64,000 nt of DNA, taken from Mixophyes australis. Its lineage: Eukaryota > Chordata > Amphibia > Anura > Limnodynastidae. Below the pieces are notes generated by a model, which searched no databases, was not told where the DNA came from, and was given only the letters and a program-made list of their open reading frames with translations. How positions within the stretch are numbered: the stretch's first letter is position 1; each line of letters opens with the position of its first letter. The DNA lies in the NCBI GenBank assembly GCA_036250195.1, contig JAVHZZ010000005.1:72902505-72966504 (forward strand), read 5' to 3'. Position numbers and translations under genes: made by a program. Shown in pieces: positions 1-13,599 of this stretch.

Positions 1-42
1 TTCTGGAGTCTCCCGGACATTCCGGGAGAGTTGGCAAGTATG
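1..42. mobile_element. 3' end of a short 8-bp-duplication transposon (family A), cut by the window edge
   Basis: The sequence ends in gttggcaagtatg after a run of ccggga-type inverted motifs. It matches the 3' ends of the copies at 38227-38525 and 38921-39170. Its other end and its target duplication lie outside the window. Confidence 0.75.
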
Positions 43-799
43 GTGTTTAGTGTTCTTTAAAGCTGAATTTTGGAGGGGAGGTGGTCATTTGGGAAGAGGA
101 ACACATCCCTCTATGCTACCTCCTTCGCTCATACCTTCTACACTTTGTGACTACAGTTGTTTTAAAGCAGAGCTTGTTGTTTTAATGCAGGTTTAGTGTG
201 AATGTGGGGGGTCCCCATCTCCTTCACTTAATGTTTTATTGCAGGGTTAGGCACTGGGACCTAATGGTTTGTAGGCAGGACTTACTGCTTAGCCTCTGAC
301 CCTCATTTGCCGTACTTAAAGATTTCCAAAGTATTTGTAACCCTACCATCCTATGATAATATTAACCATGCTGTCTTAATCTTAATACTGCAAAGCTGGG
401 ACTTGCAAGGTTAAACCGATGATTGCCTATCAAGCAACACTGGTTGATTACCAAAAGGGTCAATAGTTCAGCTAAAGCTGGAGCAAGCGAACAAATAAAG
501 TTGATGCCATAGAAGATATTTTATCTTTTAGTTGATTCATATAGTACAAATTACGCTTGACAGGGTGGAAATGAAACCCACAAATTTCACATATGATGCT
601 GCCTATTGTACGTCTGTAACCAGCATGTTATTATTACTTTAGTAGATTTTTTTTCCCCTTTAATCTGTGCTTTGGCTCGGCTTGCAACTTATTTCCTGTT
701 GATGAGAGTAAAAAAAAACAAACTGAAGGTTCTCATTATTTCCAACATCTCATTCTCATAAGCATTAAAATAAGCAACCATTATGTGTATATGTATGTG

Positions 800-813
800 A
801 TATAGATATATAT

Positions 814-863
<50 letters not shown>
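800..863. repeat. (TA)n microsatellite
   Basis: About 60 bases of nearly pure TA, preceded by a tatagata variant. It produces an artefactual Tyr-Ile open frame on the minus strand. Confidence 0.95.
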
Positions 864-869
<6 letters not shown>

Positions 870-1273
870 ATTTGTCATTTGAATGGATGAAGACAGGAAC
901 CACAAGGCAGAGAGCAAGCAGAGTACAGTACATCAGTCTCTCTAAATAAATAGATATTTTTAAAATAAACAAAGTAAACTTAACATAAATTAAAAACATC
1001 TTACGTTTTTTCAGAGTGCATCCAATTAAATTGCAGGGGGAGGATTAGTGTGGGGGTCTTCTAGCTGGATTTACATTACACTTTTCGTTGACTGGCTTCT
1101 ACCATCTGTAGTTTTATCAGGGGGACAGAAGCTTGGCTAATTAGGATCAGCCAGAGCCTATTGGAGATGGCTCCGGATGCTTCCACTTACTGACAAGTGT
1201 CCTTTTACCATAGAAAACAAACCACACTATTTTTAATATATTTTTAAATGTATGTTACTATACTGATATACAC

Positions 1274-1520
1274 CATACCTCACAACTGTCTCTATTTAGG
1301 CAGGACATCCCGATTTGCAAGCCCCATAAGGTGCGGGGATTAGCATGAAAGTGGGTGGAGTTTTACCCAAGTATGGCCATTTGTGGGTGGTATTTGGGGG
1401 ATTCTAAATATTGGGAGGTATGATACAGAAAAGAAAGTCGTTCAATCAATTTATAGATGCTTCAAAGGGTGGGATTAAACATATATCTGTTTTTCGGGAT
1501 TCTAAGTGTTGGGAGGTATG
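1274..1520. mobile_element. Short inverted-repeat element (family B)
   Basis: It starts catacctcacaactgtc and ends gttgggaggtatg, so the ends are inverted copies of catacctcccaac. A second copy of the right end sits at about 1398-1422, which suggests a partial tandem or internal duplication. The flanks share TACAC. Related copies are at 37150-37505 and 63205-63390. Confidence 0.7.
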
Positions 1521-1686
1521 TTACACAGCATTATTTCTGTGTCCCACTATTGTCTTTCTTTTTCTTTTTTCTTTTTATAAAATAAAACATCTGTCTGGTG
1601 TATTCATGTATTTTATTTATTTTATGGATTATGACTGCCTTTACATTAACAAAATATAATTCTTTGCATCTGCATACCTTCTAAAA

Positions 1687-1947
1687 CAGTAATGGACAAC
1701 ATGTGATCCTTTCAATCTTCACCTGCAGCCTCCAAGTTCATTCCTGCTCTATTGTCCGATTTTTTTGTTATAGCTTGTAACACTTGTTTAAAATGCCTGC
1801 TGATATGTTATTACAGATACTTGTGTCTTTCTTTGATTAAATGTTTCTTTTTAGTTATTAGTGAGATTAAGGATAATATGAAGCCTTTTTGAAGGTTAGA
1901 GGGCCGCACCAGCCACCCCCTGAACTGTATCCAGTTGCTCATTACTG
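1687..1947. mobile_element. Non-autonomous hAT-like element (261 bp)
   Basis: The ends are inverted copies: cagtaatggacaac on the left, and on the right the reverse complement of cagtaatgagcaac. Such CAG ends are typical of hAT elements. The flanking 8-mers (ttctaaaa and atctagac) match only at four positions, so the duplication is decayed or absent. A paralogue at 24593-25211 shares the interior and is interrupted by a SINE. Confidence 0.65.
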
Positions 1948-2549
1948 ATCTAGACTCTAATTTACACCACATTGTTATAAATTCTTTTGTGAGTGTAGTT
2001 TAATAGAAAGTTGTTGATTTATTTGTTTTTATTATTATGCCCAGCTCTAGCATTCTAGAAAATTTAGTCGGAGGTATTCCTACCACTGGAGAGTTGGGTA
2101 GCCAGAACACTTAATAATTTGCTCTACTGCTGACTTTGTACTTGTGGGGTAAATATTAAAATGGCTGACAAGAATTTCTGTGAGTGTAGGGTTTGTGATC
2201 ATCTATACTAGTGTAAGTGTAAACAGGTCTTTTGGCAAAGTCTGCCTGGTGAAGCTTTGTTTCGTCATAAAATAACTTATTCAATGTGCAGAGTTGTCCA
2301 TTCCGACACTTTAGGACAAAAAAAATCTTTGCTACATTTTAGACTAGTGCAGAAGTCTACAAGTGGTTTTGTGATGTTTACTAAAGACAGGTCAATTTTA
2401 ATCTTGACAGTTCTTTAGGACTCATAATTCCTAAAGCAATACAATGTAAAGCAGGCAAAATAACTGCCCACTCTCCAGTTACCTTCCACTGGGACATCCC
2501 CTCCTCAACATGCCGCTTGTATAAGAGGTAAGAAGCCGTGGGGCAATAA

Positions 2550-2715
2550 ATTACAACGAAGGGGGTAGAATTAATTGCAGGGGAAGGATGGAGAATGAAT
2601 TATTGAGGAAACTAGTTATAGGGGAGGATAAGGAGAATTAATTATGGGGGTGGGAGGGCTGATTTACAGGAGAGGGCTGTAGAGGAAAAAAATGAATATG
2701 GGGGAAGGGAGAACT
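2550..2715. repeat. Degenerate purine-rich tandem repeat
   Basis: Loose repetition of a unit of about 25-30 bp resembling gaattaattataggggagga. Period and copy number were not computed. Confidence 0.45.
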
Positions 2716-3039
2716 TGACCTCAATGGAAAATGTAAACCTGCCAGACAAGTCAGGAGGCCATCCAAAAAAATCAGAGAGAGTAAATATTTGCATATGTGT
2801 AAACCATTTTCTTCCCTAGGCTAAATACAAACAAAGTGTATGTTATTTTTTTTATAGAATTGTAACTGTATTAATAGGCAGCTCCATGGTCTGTCTGAAT
2901 GTTCTGTAGAGCAGTCCCACCCAGTTAGATGATTTTGAAAACATGATTTAATTATGGGTTGTCAGAAGTATTATGTTTTATATCTTTGTCTCTTACACAC
3001 CTATATAGTAGCCTAATCTATAATGGCCTCATGTCTGTC

Positions 3040-3270
3040 ACAGTCAAATGTTCACTGTATGCAGCCCAGTACCTAGAGCAGCCTCATACTCACCACAGTT
3101 CCCAGCATGCACAGCTTTGTGCCTAGCATAACAACCTCAGGTCCAAAACAGTCCCATGTCCACCCTAGCCATCATTACTCCTGTATGTTCACCACAACCC
3201 CTGTTTCTACCAGGTCTGTGCTCAGTATAACTTCTTCATGTCCACCCTTATAGCCCCGTACACCCTCCAG
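3040..3270. repeat. Degenerate minisatellite with a cctcatgtccacc-like unit
   Basis: Several imperfect copies of a motif like cctcatgtccaccacagtcc occur in succession. The repetition is visible by eye but strongly diverged. Confidence 0.45.
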
Positions 3271-4387
3271 TCTGTGGTGGTTAGTAGTTTTTCCCATTAG
3301 AAATGATGCTAGTGTGCAGAGCCTGGAAAGAAAGCCAGGCAATTTCATTGGAGGAAATTATAACTGGTTTCATCCAAATAAACTACTGTGATTTCAAAAG
3401 ATGCTGTGGGTTAAGTTAAATCTGTGCAACTTCCTTACGTCAATGAGTAACGACAGTTTCACCTAAAAATTTGCTTGCTCCTCTTACTGGGGAGAGTGTA
3501 GCTGAGACAACCTGTGACTTCACACTAAGATAACACTAGGAAAGAGCAAGTTGAGTTGTGTTGTGTAGTATGAATGTATTTTGTATGCTTAGTGCTCTAT
3601 GCTTGTAGTTGTGGTTATTATAGGTGCATTGGACCAGGGTCAGACCACTTATTACTTTCCATCTTCAAAACGAGTTACACACTGATGAGAAGGGGATGGA
3701 GTTGACAGAGGTGGAATAGGCCAGTTCCGGCATGTCCATGTATAGGCAGGATTAAAGGGCTAGGACAACATGTTGTGGATTTATGCATATAAACCTTAAC
3801 AACAACTGTCAAAGTGATTCAGAATGATTGTAATGGTAAATATACCTCTGTACGAAACAAATTTAAAATACCCATTTTATTTCAAAGTAGCCATCAGTTA
3901 CATCACAGAGAATAAGTATCTCAATGTCATGGATAATGTCAGTACTGGGAGTAGTGTCAAGATTATCCATCCATCCATTTTCTAAGCACTGAAGATCTGT
4001 TTCTAATAACAAGATTGTGATTTTGAATTTAATTTTGAATTATTTTTAAACTTTGTATCTGATTGCTGTTAAATAAAATCAGTAACACATATAAAGAAAA
4101 ATGTGAGACTATAGAGAATCCAAAATGTTATTGCAAATATGTAAAAAATAAATTGAATATCTATACAATAACATTAGTACAAACAACCAATATATAAACA
4201 ACCATAAGATTATTTTTACATTTTTATTGATTTAACTTGTTCAAGTACTATGACAACTCTTTAAAAACATATTTTCATACAAAACAGAGCTGCTCAAATT
4301 TGTCTAAAAACTAAAGCAGGAATTATTGTAAACCGATTCTTTATCCCAGCAAAAAATTACTTGACCTCATGAATCAAACTAGCATTG

Positions 4388-4523
4388 TCCCATAGATAGT
4401 AAGCTTGTGAGCAAGGCCTTCTTACCTCTCTGTCTGTATTACCCAATATTGTTTTATTGCTGTGTTTCTTCCCAATTGTAACGCAAACCTGCTGGTGCTA
4501 TATAAATAAATGTTGATGATAGT
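4388..4523 (+). repeat. SINE-like or MITE-like 3' tail
   Basis: A gtaagcttgtgagcaaggcc-like start leads to a gctatataaataaatg tail followed by ttgatgatag. That ending closely resembles the tail of the SINE at 24732-25090 (gctatataaataagtgatga). Only the 3' portion is recognisable. Confidence 0.45.
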
Positions 4524-6879
4524 AGAATGTAATACTATATAATACAGTACATTTTCTGGCTAAGATATACCACCCATTACAACAGCCAAAATATACAATG
4601 ATGTCCTCTGAAACATTTATGAAGTTCTCTGGAAATGTTGTGTATAGAAAGCAATGGAATTGGTTACATTTTTAAAGGGGAAGTGTCTGAACATAGTTTT
4701 ACTAACCGTACACTCCATTCTTTGTATTTGAGACATAGATTTTCCTTTTCACAGTGATTGAGAGAGTGACCTTGTTTTTCAGTTCCAACATTGCTCCCTT
4801 GATTCTACAAGCGTCAATACAGTTGTAATGAGAATCATGAAAGGTCCATTAATAAGCTTTGCACTGTGCTGGTCCTTGAGACTTACAAGGTAAGTCCACA
4901 GGGCAATGTAAAGGTTAAGCTGTGATACAGACCATCACAGATACTCCTTGCTTATTTGCAATGCAAAATAAATTGTCATTTAATACCACCCATCTTGGAT
5001 TTTGTGCTAGCTATAAGCAAACAGGATAAACTATCAAAGATGCCTGTAAAGTATAGTACATTGTACGCCTAGCTGTCAGACCCAGCGGGAAATATTACAC
5101 ATTATGTTGACTCATTAAACATGTTATCTCGCTGGTGTTAGCACAGCCTTCACAGATGATGTTTATGGCTCTGTAATAAACTGAGAATTGAGTAAGAAGC
5201 TTGCTGATCTGAACTGCAGCGTACACACAATGACTCCTATTGTAACCGGATGGAATTCTACAGTTCTCTAAGTCACCTCAAGTCTTGTCGGAGCATTCCA
5301 AGACCCACATTTAACCTCTCCCATGTTCTAAGCACAACTAGACAAGCCCCACTTAAAAAAATGGCAAGCACATCTTCCTGGCTTTCCTGCGTTAAAGTTA
5401 CATCTAAATAGTTGCTCTGGCTTTAAATAAAAGCCACAAGAACCTGCTTTATTCGTCTTGCAACATCTACGGTTTCAGGTATCACTCTTCATTTTCCACA
5501 AAGTGGATAAGATATCCACACAATTAAAAGTGAAAAATAATCTGTCTTCCTTTGCCAGTGGCGAATGTTCACAGAACACGCACTAATACAATAGATTTTG
5601 AATAATTTATGTCCACAACTTTCAGTTTTTTCTACTTGCAATCTGTAAATGAGGACATCTAATGCAGCAGAGAAGGAATGACACTTGATCTGTTACCCAT
5701 TAAGATAACAAGATAAGGGGCAATGATTCAGCTCAAGAGTTTTTCTTCCCCTTTGGGGATGTATAACAGATGAAATATTAAAGGAAAGGCTCATGTTCAT
5801 GGTGTGTGGCAGTAGTACTGATCTCATTTTCACTGCTAGTTATAAAAAATATTATGACAGCATACAATGTTAAAGGGTGATACCATGTATTTCTCCAAAC
5901 CGACATCTATGTTGAGTTTAATTATCTAAACTGAAAATATCATAGCCAATACTTTAGAAATGAGCGTTCTGATCAGATGTACAGCTATATCCACCAATCA
6001 GAGATTTGCTTTCATTGTCCGACTTGCTCTAGACAGATAAAATCTGATTGCTTTATGGTTAAAAGCATATTGGCACATTGCACTTTTGAGCACTGTTAGT
6101 AAATAGCACCCCATGTGTGTTTGATTTCATCTAATTTATGTTTTTATATTAAAAAAAACAAACACATATGTGTCATAGTGGGGTATGTCAAAGTCTACAT
6201 ACCACTCACTGGAGATTAAACATGTCATCTTTGGATGCTTTTGCTATGACAGATGAGCATGATATAAAACTGTTTAATAACACTGCAAGATTTAACAATT
6301 TTGTCCCACATAAGATTCGATCAAGTTCACTATTGAAAATCTAAAAATACATATTGCACTTACACAGTCAACAATAAAAAGAGGTAAACAATTGTGTTTG
6401 AGCAAAATGTGATGTACTGCTGCATGGAAAGCAAGGATATGATGATATGCACTCACTAACTGTAACATGGAAGTGAATTGGGGGACACTTTTCCTGCTAC
6501 ACCATAAAGATTCCGCTGTCAAAACTCTGTATCACTATGCAACACTGGTGTGACTGTGCCCCAAGACTCAGCAAAGAGATATAATATTTCTGAAACATTG
6601 TCCTACGCCGTTGTATTATTGCTTGTATCTAAATATGCTTTTTTCCGCATGGATTTTTGAGCACTGCCATTATTCCATTTATTTCTTCTGAGGTTTGGTA
6701 AGCTCTATGTATCTTACATATTCTGCTATGTGTTGCTGAGCATGCAGTGCACGTGCTTCTCAAGTATAGTAAGGGTGTGCACACGCAACAGTTCCAATTA
6801 CACAGACGGATACTATGTGCTGATTATGACCACTATCAGCATGGATCTTTGCTGTTAAAATGATAAAATAACTATGAGA

Positions 6880-7010
6880 CCCTGGTGCGGCCCTCCTCCC
6901 CCTCAAAGTGAAACAAGCACCAATGCTCATAGCCAAAGCTGGTTGCAGCTTATGCAGTGGGACGAACAGCGTGGGCTCCCCCACATTAGCTGGTAGGGGA
7001 TGCACTTTTT
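6880..7010 (+). repeat. Interspersed repeat fragment (family C)
   Basis: Shares blocks such as gccaaagctggttgcagc and gggacgaacagcgtgggctc with 26285-26460 and, in reverse, with 21195-21345. The family is unidentified. Confidence 0.45.
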
Positions 7011-7232
7011 TTTTCTTATTCCTGATCTCCCTTGGCAATTCTGCCTTGTGCTGACTATGACAGTGGTGCTGGTTTTGCCTTTTGCTGGGGAGACACCACG
7101 CAGTTCATCTCGCGTCTTTAGCTGCAACCAGCCAAGGCCATGAGTGCTAGTGCTTGATTAAATTTAGGGTGGGTGGGGGTGTTGGAGGCCCATTATTTTA
7201 GTCGCCAGGCATCAAGGGGTTGGGTATGATTG

Positions 7233-7672
7233 AACGATAATGAAAAATCCGAAACCGAGGACACCTAGAAATAAAATCCGAATTGAGCAAAAACCGATTT
7301 AATTATAAACAGACTTACCTGAAACCGACACTGAAGATCACCGATGGGACCAGCATGCTGACACCAAGTTATTCTAAATGTACAGCTGTTCGGCAGTACA
7401 GTTTGACGTCATCGCGATCATTTAAAGTGGCAATGTCGGGACCACGCAGGTTAAGTGTTTAAAGACTTAACCCGACATTGCTGCTTTAAGTTAAAATTCA
7501 AATTGTACTGCCGGACAGCTGTACATTCTGAATAATTTGGTGTCAGCCTGCTGGTCCCATCGGTAATCTGCAGCTTCGGTTGTCAGGTAAGTCGGTTTAT
7601 ATTTAAATCGATTTTTGCTCAATTCGGATTTTATTTGTAGGTGTCCTTGACGTCGGATTTGTGGTAATTGTT
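7233..7672. mobile_element. Foldback element with long imperfect inverted arms
   Basis: The left arm reads aaaatccgaaaccgaggaca and continues through ccgaattgagcaaaaaccga. The right arm returns as tcgatttttgctcaattcgg, then a diverged copy of the outer end. The symmetry continues inward through gtacagctgt and the tggtcccatcgg/accgatgggacca pair, with its centre near 7455. There is no coding capacity. No clear target duplication was found. Confidence 0.75.
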
Positions 7673-8442
7673 AAAACGATTACCTCCGGCATCAAGTTGT
7701 GGATGATGACTGGTGTATCTAGTATGTGGCTGCATCAAGGTACGCTTTTGTACGCTTTTTTAATCTTAACATATCTGGAAATCAAAATACAAAGATAAGA
7801 ACACAATTTGGCGGTCGTCACTCTGTGTACATTCAGGCCACACAATTGAGTTTAACGCTAAATGAAGCTTTGTGTCTCTATAACACCAAATAAAGATATG
7901 CCTATGTTAAATGAATGTTTAAAACAGAATTTTTTTTTTAATCATCTGCTACATTTAAATGTCTTTTTTCCCCAAAGAGAACAGAGACATAAATAACTGT
8001 TAAGAATAAGGATATCATCTTATCATCAACTGGGAAGCAACTGAGCTAAAAAAAAAAATATGTGGAAAATAGCTAGAAATAGCATTCATGCCTTTGGCAT
8101 TTTTAATATCTTAATTTCTCATCCATTCAAAATCCTCTAATGTAATATATCCACTCTATTTGTATATTTACCATTGTTATTAATAAATCTCAAATTAACA
8201 GGCGGTATAAATAATAAACTCAATATTGGTGCAACTCACAGATCAGTGACAGACAAAAAATTTTAATAATAAAGTTGCTTAGACAGCAACACATGATGTT
8301 GATTACAGAAAATTAATCAATATTGTTCCATGGGAACTGTCACACTAGTAACAATTTAAGACAATATGAAAGTTAACATTACTTATGTGAATATTTTATT
8401 TTACTTTGTTTACACTAGCAACAAGTTGGTGAATATCAACTG

Positions 8443-8443
<1 letters not shown>

Positions 8444-8486
<43 letters not shown>
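8444..8486. repeat. (AT)n microsatellite
   Basis: About 42 bases of pure AT. Confidence 0.95.
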
Positions 8487-8487
<1 letters not shown>

Positions 8488-8974
8488 GTCCTGGCGCATT
8501 AGACAGCAGGACATACATAAATATCCTGTGTTATTGTCGTTGATACTGAAATGTTTCCTCCTCTTCCTCCTGTCACAAATCCTGCATTCTTTACAGTGCA
8601 GATATAGGAAGAGAAACTCAAAGAATAATGCAAATCATATCAGTGATATTTTCTTAGAAATATCTGACCCATGTCTGTGTATGTAAATATGTAACTAATC
8701 TGTTTAGAGCATTTCTGTTACCTAGCAGACTGTAATAATGTCAATCAGGCTCAGCCATCTTCACAGCCTAAGAGACACAAGTTATAGAATATCTGCCCTT
8801 CTATATCTGTCCATCTGTCGCCTTCCGTGTACAGGAATGTGACAGATGACATGATGGACTTTGATTACACAGCTGCACACGACCTCTCAGCCTGACTGCT
8901 GAGCAACTGGGTCCTTGTCAGACTTGGCCACACACGTATATTTTTTTCAATTGGGGCACACAACCAGATCCATA

Positions 8975-9122
8975 GAATTTGATGGCAGATAAGAACCGCT
9001 TGGCCCATCTAGTCTGCCAATATTTAACCTATGGTAAACTCAAACCTTATTTGATCCTTTAATCTTTGTAAGGATATCCTTATGTCTATCCCAAGCATGT
9101 TGAAATTGCTCTGGTGTATCCA
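8975..9122. repeat. Interspersed repeat fragment
   Basis: The segment around gataagaaccgcttggccca and catctagtctgcc resembles a dispersed repeat I associate with amphibian genomes. This rests on memory; no second copy is in the window. Confidence 0.35.
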
Positions 9123-9563
9123 GCATGGCACTATTATCGTGGTTGGATGGCGACCACATACACGGCTACATGCGGTCATCATCTGACCTCGTGTACCATC
9201 CAGCATTATTTTAAGAATTGAAATTGTACAGTAAATATTAAAGTCAGCACAGAGGTTATGTTATCTGCACTCTTACATGAGCATTACAGCCAAGGTATAA
9301 TGCCAATGAGACTATACACAGAAATAAAGCACCACATGTAACTAAATGTCATGCTTGCATGGACAAGTGTATAAACATGTAGATAAGTGAGGCCTATGAA
9401 ACAAAATCATTAATGGCAGCCAGCTTAGTACATGTCATGTTGATGCAGCAAAATAATAAGATACCAGATACGTGCAGTTACGAGTCATTAGTGTTGCCAC
9501 AGAATGCTGTTCTTGTTCAGACAAAACTGTCCTTATGGATGAAGGTAGACATCTATTTAAGTC

Positions 9564-9606
9564 ATCTCTCTCTCTCTTTCCCTTTCTCTTTCTCTCTCTG
9601 TGCATA

Positions 9607-9688
<82 letters not shown>
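9564..9688. repeat. Compound (TC)n-(TG)n-(TA)n microsatellite
   Basis: A TC-rich tract passes through tgtgtgtg into about 70 bases of pure TA. It generates several spurious open frames on both strands. Confidence 0.95.
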
Positions 9689-9690
<2 letters not shown>

Positions 9691-11289
9691 GTTCACAGAT
9701 TGACAAATTGCTCTGTTTGCTACTTGGCCATTTTTCTTTGCAAACAGAGCATTTCTGTATCTCATGTGATCTGTCCACCAAGTATGTAGCTGGTAATCCC
9801 TACCAGCTGGACAATGTATAATTAATCACTGAACTTGAGGGGAAAATCATCCAAACATTAGATCGGAACATTAGATTAAAGCATTAGACTGTTTGCGGTA
9901 CTTTGTATGTGGCTTATTTGCTGGTTTAAAGATGGCAGATTAGCATATCAAGCACCTATTAAATGTACAGTAGGACAGAGGGGATGACACAAATCATATC
10001 TTTTTTTTTTTTTCCACTTTGCCTTTGCGCAGTTTAACCCTTAGACAATACTTTCTGCCATTTTGCAGTTTGGTACCTTCATTTCATACACAGGTGCATT
10101 TGACACCCTGATCTTTCTGCATCAGTATACCAGGAACTTCACATCATTGTTCTGTGCTATTGGTAATACTGGTCCTTCCACTTCTCACTCTCAGGTTGGG
10201 ATGTATCTATTAAAATTTTAAAACAACCATCGATCGGATGCAGTTTAATTCATTCTTACTGTCATTTGCAATGAATGTTAAATCAGAGAGAGAGGATAAC
10301 AGAAAAATAATTTGACATATTGAGTGATAGATCCAGTGAGTATTTTATAAATGTTGCTATTGCTCTTGGCTAATAAAAACTTAAATCATAAGTATTTCAT
10401 GGCAAAAAAAAACAAACTAACATGAACCATAAATAGTTTATCATTTTAAGCATTATACATACAATTACATACATACTCTGTTGCTCGTGTTTAGGTGCTC
10501 ATGTCTGCGTCTGACTTTTACATGGCATGTTGTCTTAAATTGTCATAGATTCTAGGATAAACCCTTTTATTGTCTGTATAAGAACCGACCTGTGTTTGAA
10601 GACAGTGCTGCCATTGTTCCATCATTAACATGTCTGCAGGTGGCTGGCGCAATCTTACTGCAAGTTGTAACTTTATATCTTTCCCGACTCAGTAACCTAA
10701 TTCTCCTCGCAATGTCAACGTTCACATTTACCACTCTTTGTTTCTTTCTGGATTAAATGTTTCTTTCCTAAAACATCTGTTGTAAGGTTTTAGATTATAT
10801 CCATACAATAAAAGCATCAATGGTACCTTCTCTGATATTTACATATGAAGTAACATATGTCAAAGTGATATACAGGTTACTGTAGCAAAGTGAGATCCGG
10901 TAAACATGTCATGTTAAGTACTTTGGTATCCTTAACTATGTATTCAACAAATTGCTCAGAAAAACCATTGATATGGTTTACAAATAAAACAGAGTTTTTT
11001 ATTTTTTATTTATTTAAGCATTTTGCAGATGGGAATCAGTGAGACTGCATAGGATGAGTATCTTGAGTCATCTGCCACAAGGGAGTCTGCAAGTTAATAG
11101 TTTAGACCTATGAAGTTTTAAGATTCACAGTACTTCCATTACTCTCCTTCCTCTTTGCCCTAGAGAAGCTATACCTCCTAATTTTGCTTTGTAAAGAGGT
11201 TAGACGACCTTCTGACATTAAATGAAGGAAAAATCTAAAATACATATATTTATATATTTTTATATGATGGCTTTTTAATATAAAACAAC

Positions 11290-12650
11290 TTGCATTTTAA
11301 GTTTACTGGTTTGAAGCTAATTTCTGTACAGTGATTGGCCAGAAGACAAGGTAGTCTTGGCCGAAGAGTGCCACTCACTTCTCCAACCTTCACAGCTAGT
11401 AAACCAAGTTGGGGACTTGGATATTGAGAGTGTAAAACAGAGTAAATTGGGTAGCACATGAATTATCTGGATATGGTTCTGCCCAGACAAGAAATGATGC
11501 GGTGTTTCCATGATTCAATATTTGCTTTGCTTCTCTGAGAATAGTTGGGAGAAATGTTTGAGCTATAGATCATAGCTGCAAGTGATGAAGACATACAGAT
11601 ATTTTATTTTGCTGAATTGTCTATTATACTAGGGGTTGGATATGAGAAGTTTCTCCTTGGACAGGATGTGGAGGAGTAGTTAATTTTTGAAACCTTAATT
11701 CATCCCATAATTATGCAAAACTTTATATGATTTTGGAAGGAAGGTAGAAGAGGCTAAGAGAGTTGGCAAAACATCATTCATCAGCAGCTTATAGACAAAG
11801 TAAGCTTCTTGTAGACAGAGTTACTCACCTCTATGTCCTTAATATCTCAGCATCCATTTATACTCACCACAAGGGGCTCAGTAAGCAGGGAGAATATACG
11901 GGGTGAAAGGGGTCATCCCAGCCTAGTGCCATTGCTAACATTAAAACTGTCTGAAGGTTGACCGTTAATTGGGACTGTGTGGTTAGAGTTGCATAGCAGT
12001 TACTATCTGTTTTGCCAAAGTGGTTGAGTGTAGCCTATGTGAAGGGCCAATTTATCTGGTCAAATGTCTTCTCGCTGGATAATGATAACACAAGGGAAGT
12101 CTTAATTTGAATCAGTAGGTCTGTGATCTGAACTTGCCTATTTTTCTTGGCTTTTGAGCAAGACTTATTAAACGGCCCCTTATGACCGCTTTATCGGGAT
12201 TCAGGGTCTCTTCAAGGTTATGGTTAATTACTGGGTTATGTAGAAGGGATGCATTATGCGGCAAGTGAAAGTGAGACATTGGCTGATATTCCAGATATCT
12301 TCTCTGTAATTGATCAGACCAAGTTATTGTGTGTATGTCTACTTTACTAATATATTGGGCTAGGGTGTGACTGAACAGGATCATATCCAGTATGGAATAA
12401 GTACCATTGTTTGTGAGCCATTATCCAGTACAGTTAACAGCCACAGTGTTAATATGTTTGTCACAGAAGTTTTATGGAATCCTGGAGTTCTCAATGCCTT
12501 GTGTGATGGAATCGTATTATTTGGCATTGACACAATTTACATTCCCATTCTCTGACAGCCAGACATCACATTTCCAAATATCTGGCACACACTTACTAGG
12601 GCTGTGGTCAGTCATAGAGCTGGTGAGCCTCTATGTTAAGTAGTGACAGT
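11290..12650 (-). mobile_element. Tx1/L1-like non-LTR retrotransposon, ORF2 remnant
   Basis: Translating the minus strand gives interrupted stretches with the character of L1/Tx1 reverse-transcriptase ORF2. In element order these are a SDHSP-like end of the endonuclease domain near 12600, a charged linker at 12112-12384, a block SSEKTFDQINWPF near 12050 that resembles the first catalytic-aspartate motif of the family, and a block near 11400-11520 resembling the segment before the LLYLLQ motif. Many stops and shifts are present, so it is inactive. A plus-strand relative at 42560-44340 covers the region further towards the 3' end. Confidence 0.7.
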
Positions 12651-13599
12651 ATTTTTTTTTTCTATTGAGGACCTCTGTGAAAATTGGTGCACAGGAAAAA
12701 ATGCTGTAACCCTTAGGAACCAGTTAGAGTCTCACTTTCATTTTCAATACAATTTAGAATTTTAGTGGGTAACCTGATACACTTCAATGGCACCATGAGC
12801 GGCCGTCTAACCTTGCTGGCTGCCCATATCCTTCATTTTAATCGAACAAGTTAAAACAATGCATTTATTCAAGGATAGAGACACCATATGTCCATAGAAT
12901 ATAACCCACATGTACTTCAAAATACCCTTCAGATCTTCCTACATGATAGTCAAACCTCTCCACTCACCTACAAAACACACCCAAATGTCTTTTAGGACCC
13001 CATATGCTTCACAACACCATTCATACCAACCACTTACCCTAAACAGCTTCTGTAGCCCACTCACCTCTCAAATCTCAGACTTCATACAAAAGACTCCTGA
13101 AATCTCCAGTTCACCCATCATTGGGAGTTCCAGTGAGCCACTAATAAATCCCTGTCTAGAAAGTCCTTACTTTGTTTTTATGATGTATGCAGGAATAAGG
13201 CAGCTCTTTCCTGTAGAGGAAACAGGAGATAACAGCATGTCCTCCCTCCTCTGTGTTGTGTGGCGGACACATAATGTGGAACTCCCCTGCTCTGTCTGAA
13301 TAACATAAAATTCATAAGAGCTTAGCCACAGTGTGAAGTTGTTGAGGCATAAAGTAGAGGGTACGAGCTGGGACCACCAGGACTGACAGGTCATAAAGCA
13401 GGAAGGAGCTAAGGGCCGTAGGTGAAGATACAGAGGGCTGCATGCACTCCTTAGGCTGCCTATTGCCCGTCACTGGTTTAGAAAATGGTAAACATAGAAT
13501 TGATTGCTTTGTGTTATCTCACATTTTTATTGTCCACCAGTTTAAATGTCCTTTCAAATACACAGGTGTGGTGACTTATATTTGATATTTAAGTAACCT

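Noticed and set aside
781..999. Open frames rich in Tyr-Ile over TA tracts (also at 8366-8686 and 9413-9789)
   Set aside because: They are translations of microsatellites and have no other coding sign.
12910..13299. 129-codon plus-strand open frame
   Set aside because: No recognisable domain, no splice context that joins it to RARB, and a matching open frame on the other strand. It is probably chance in a pyrimidine-rich stretch.
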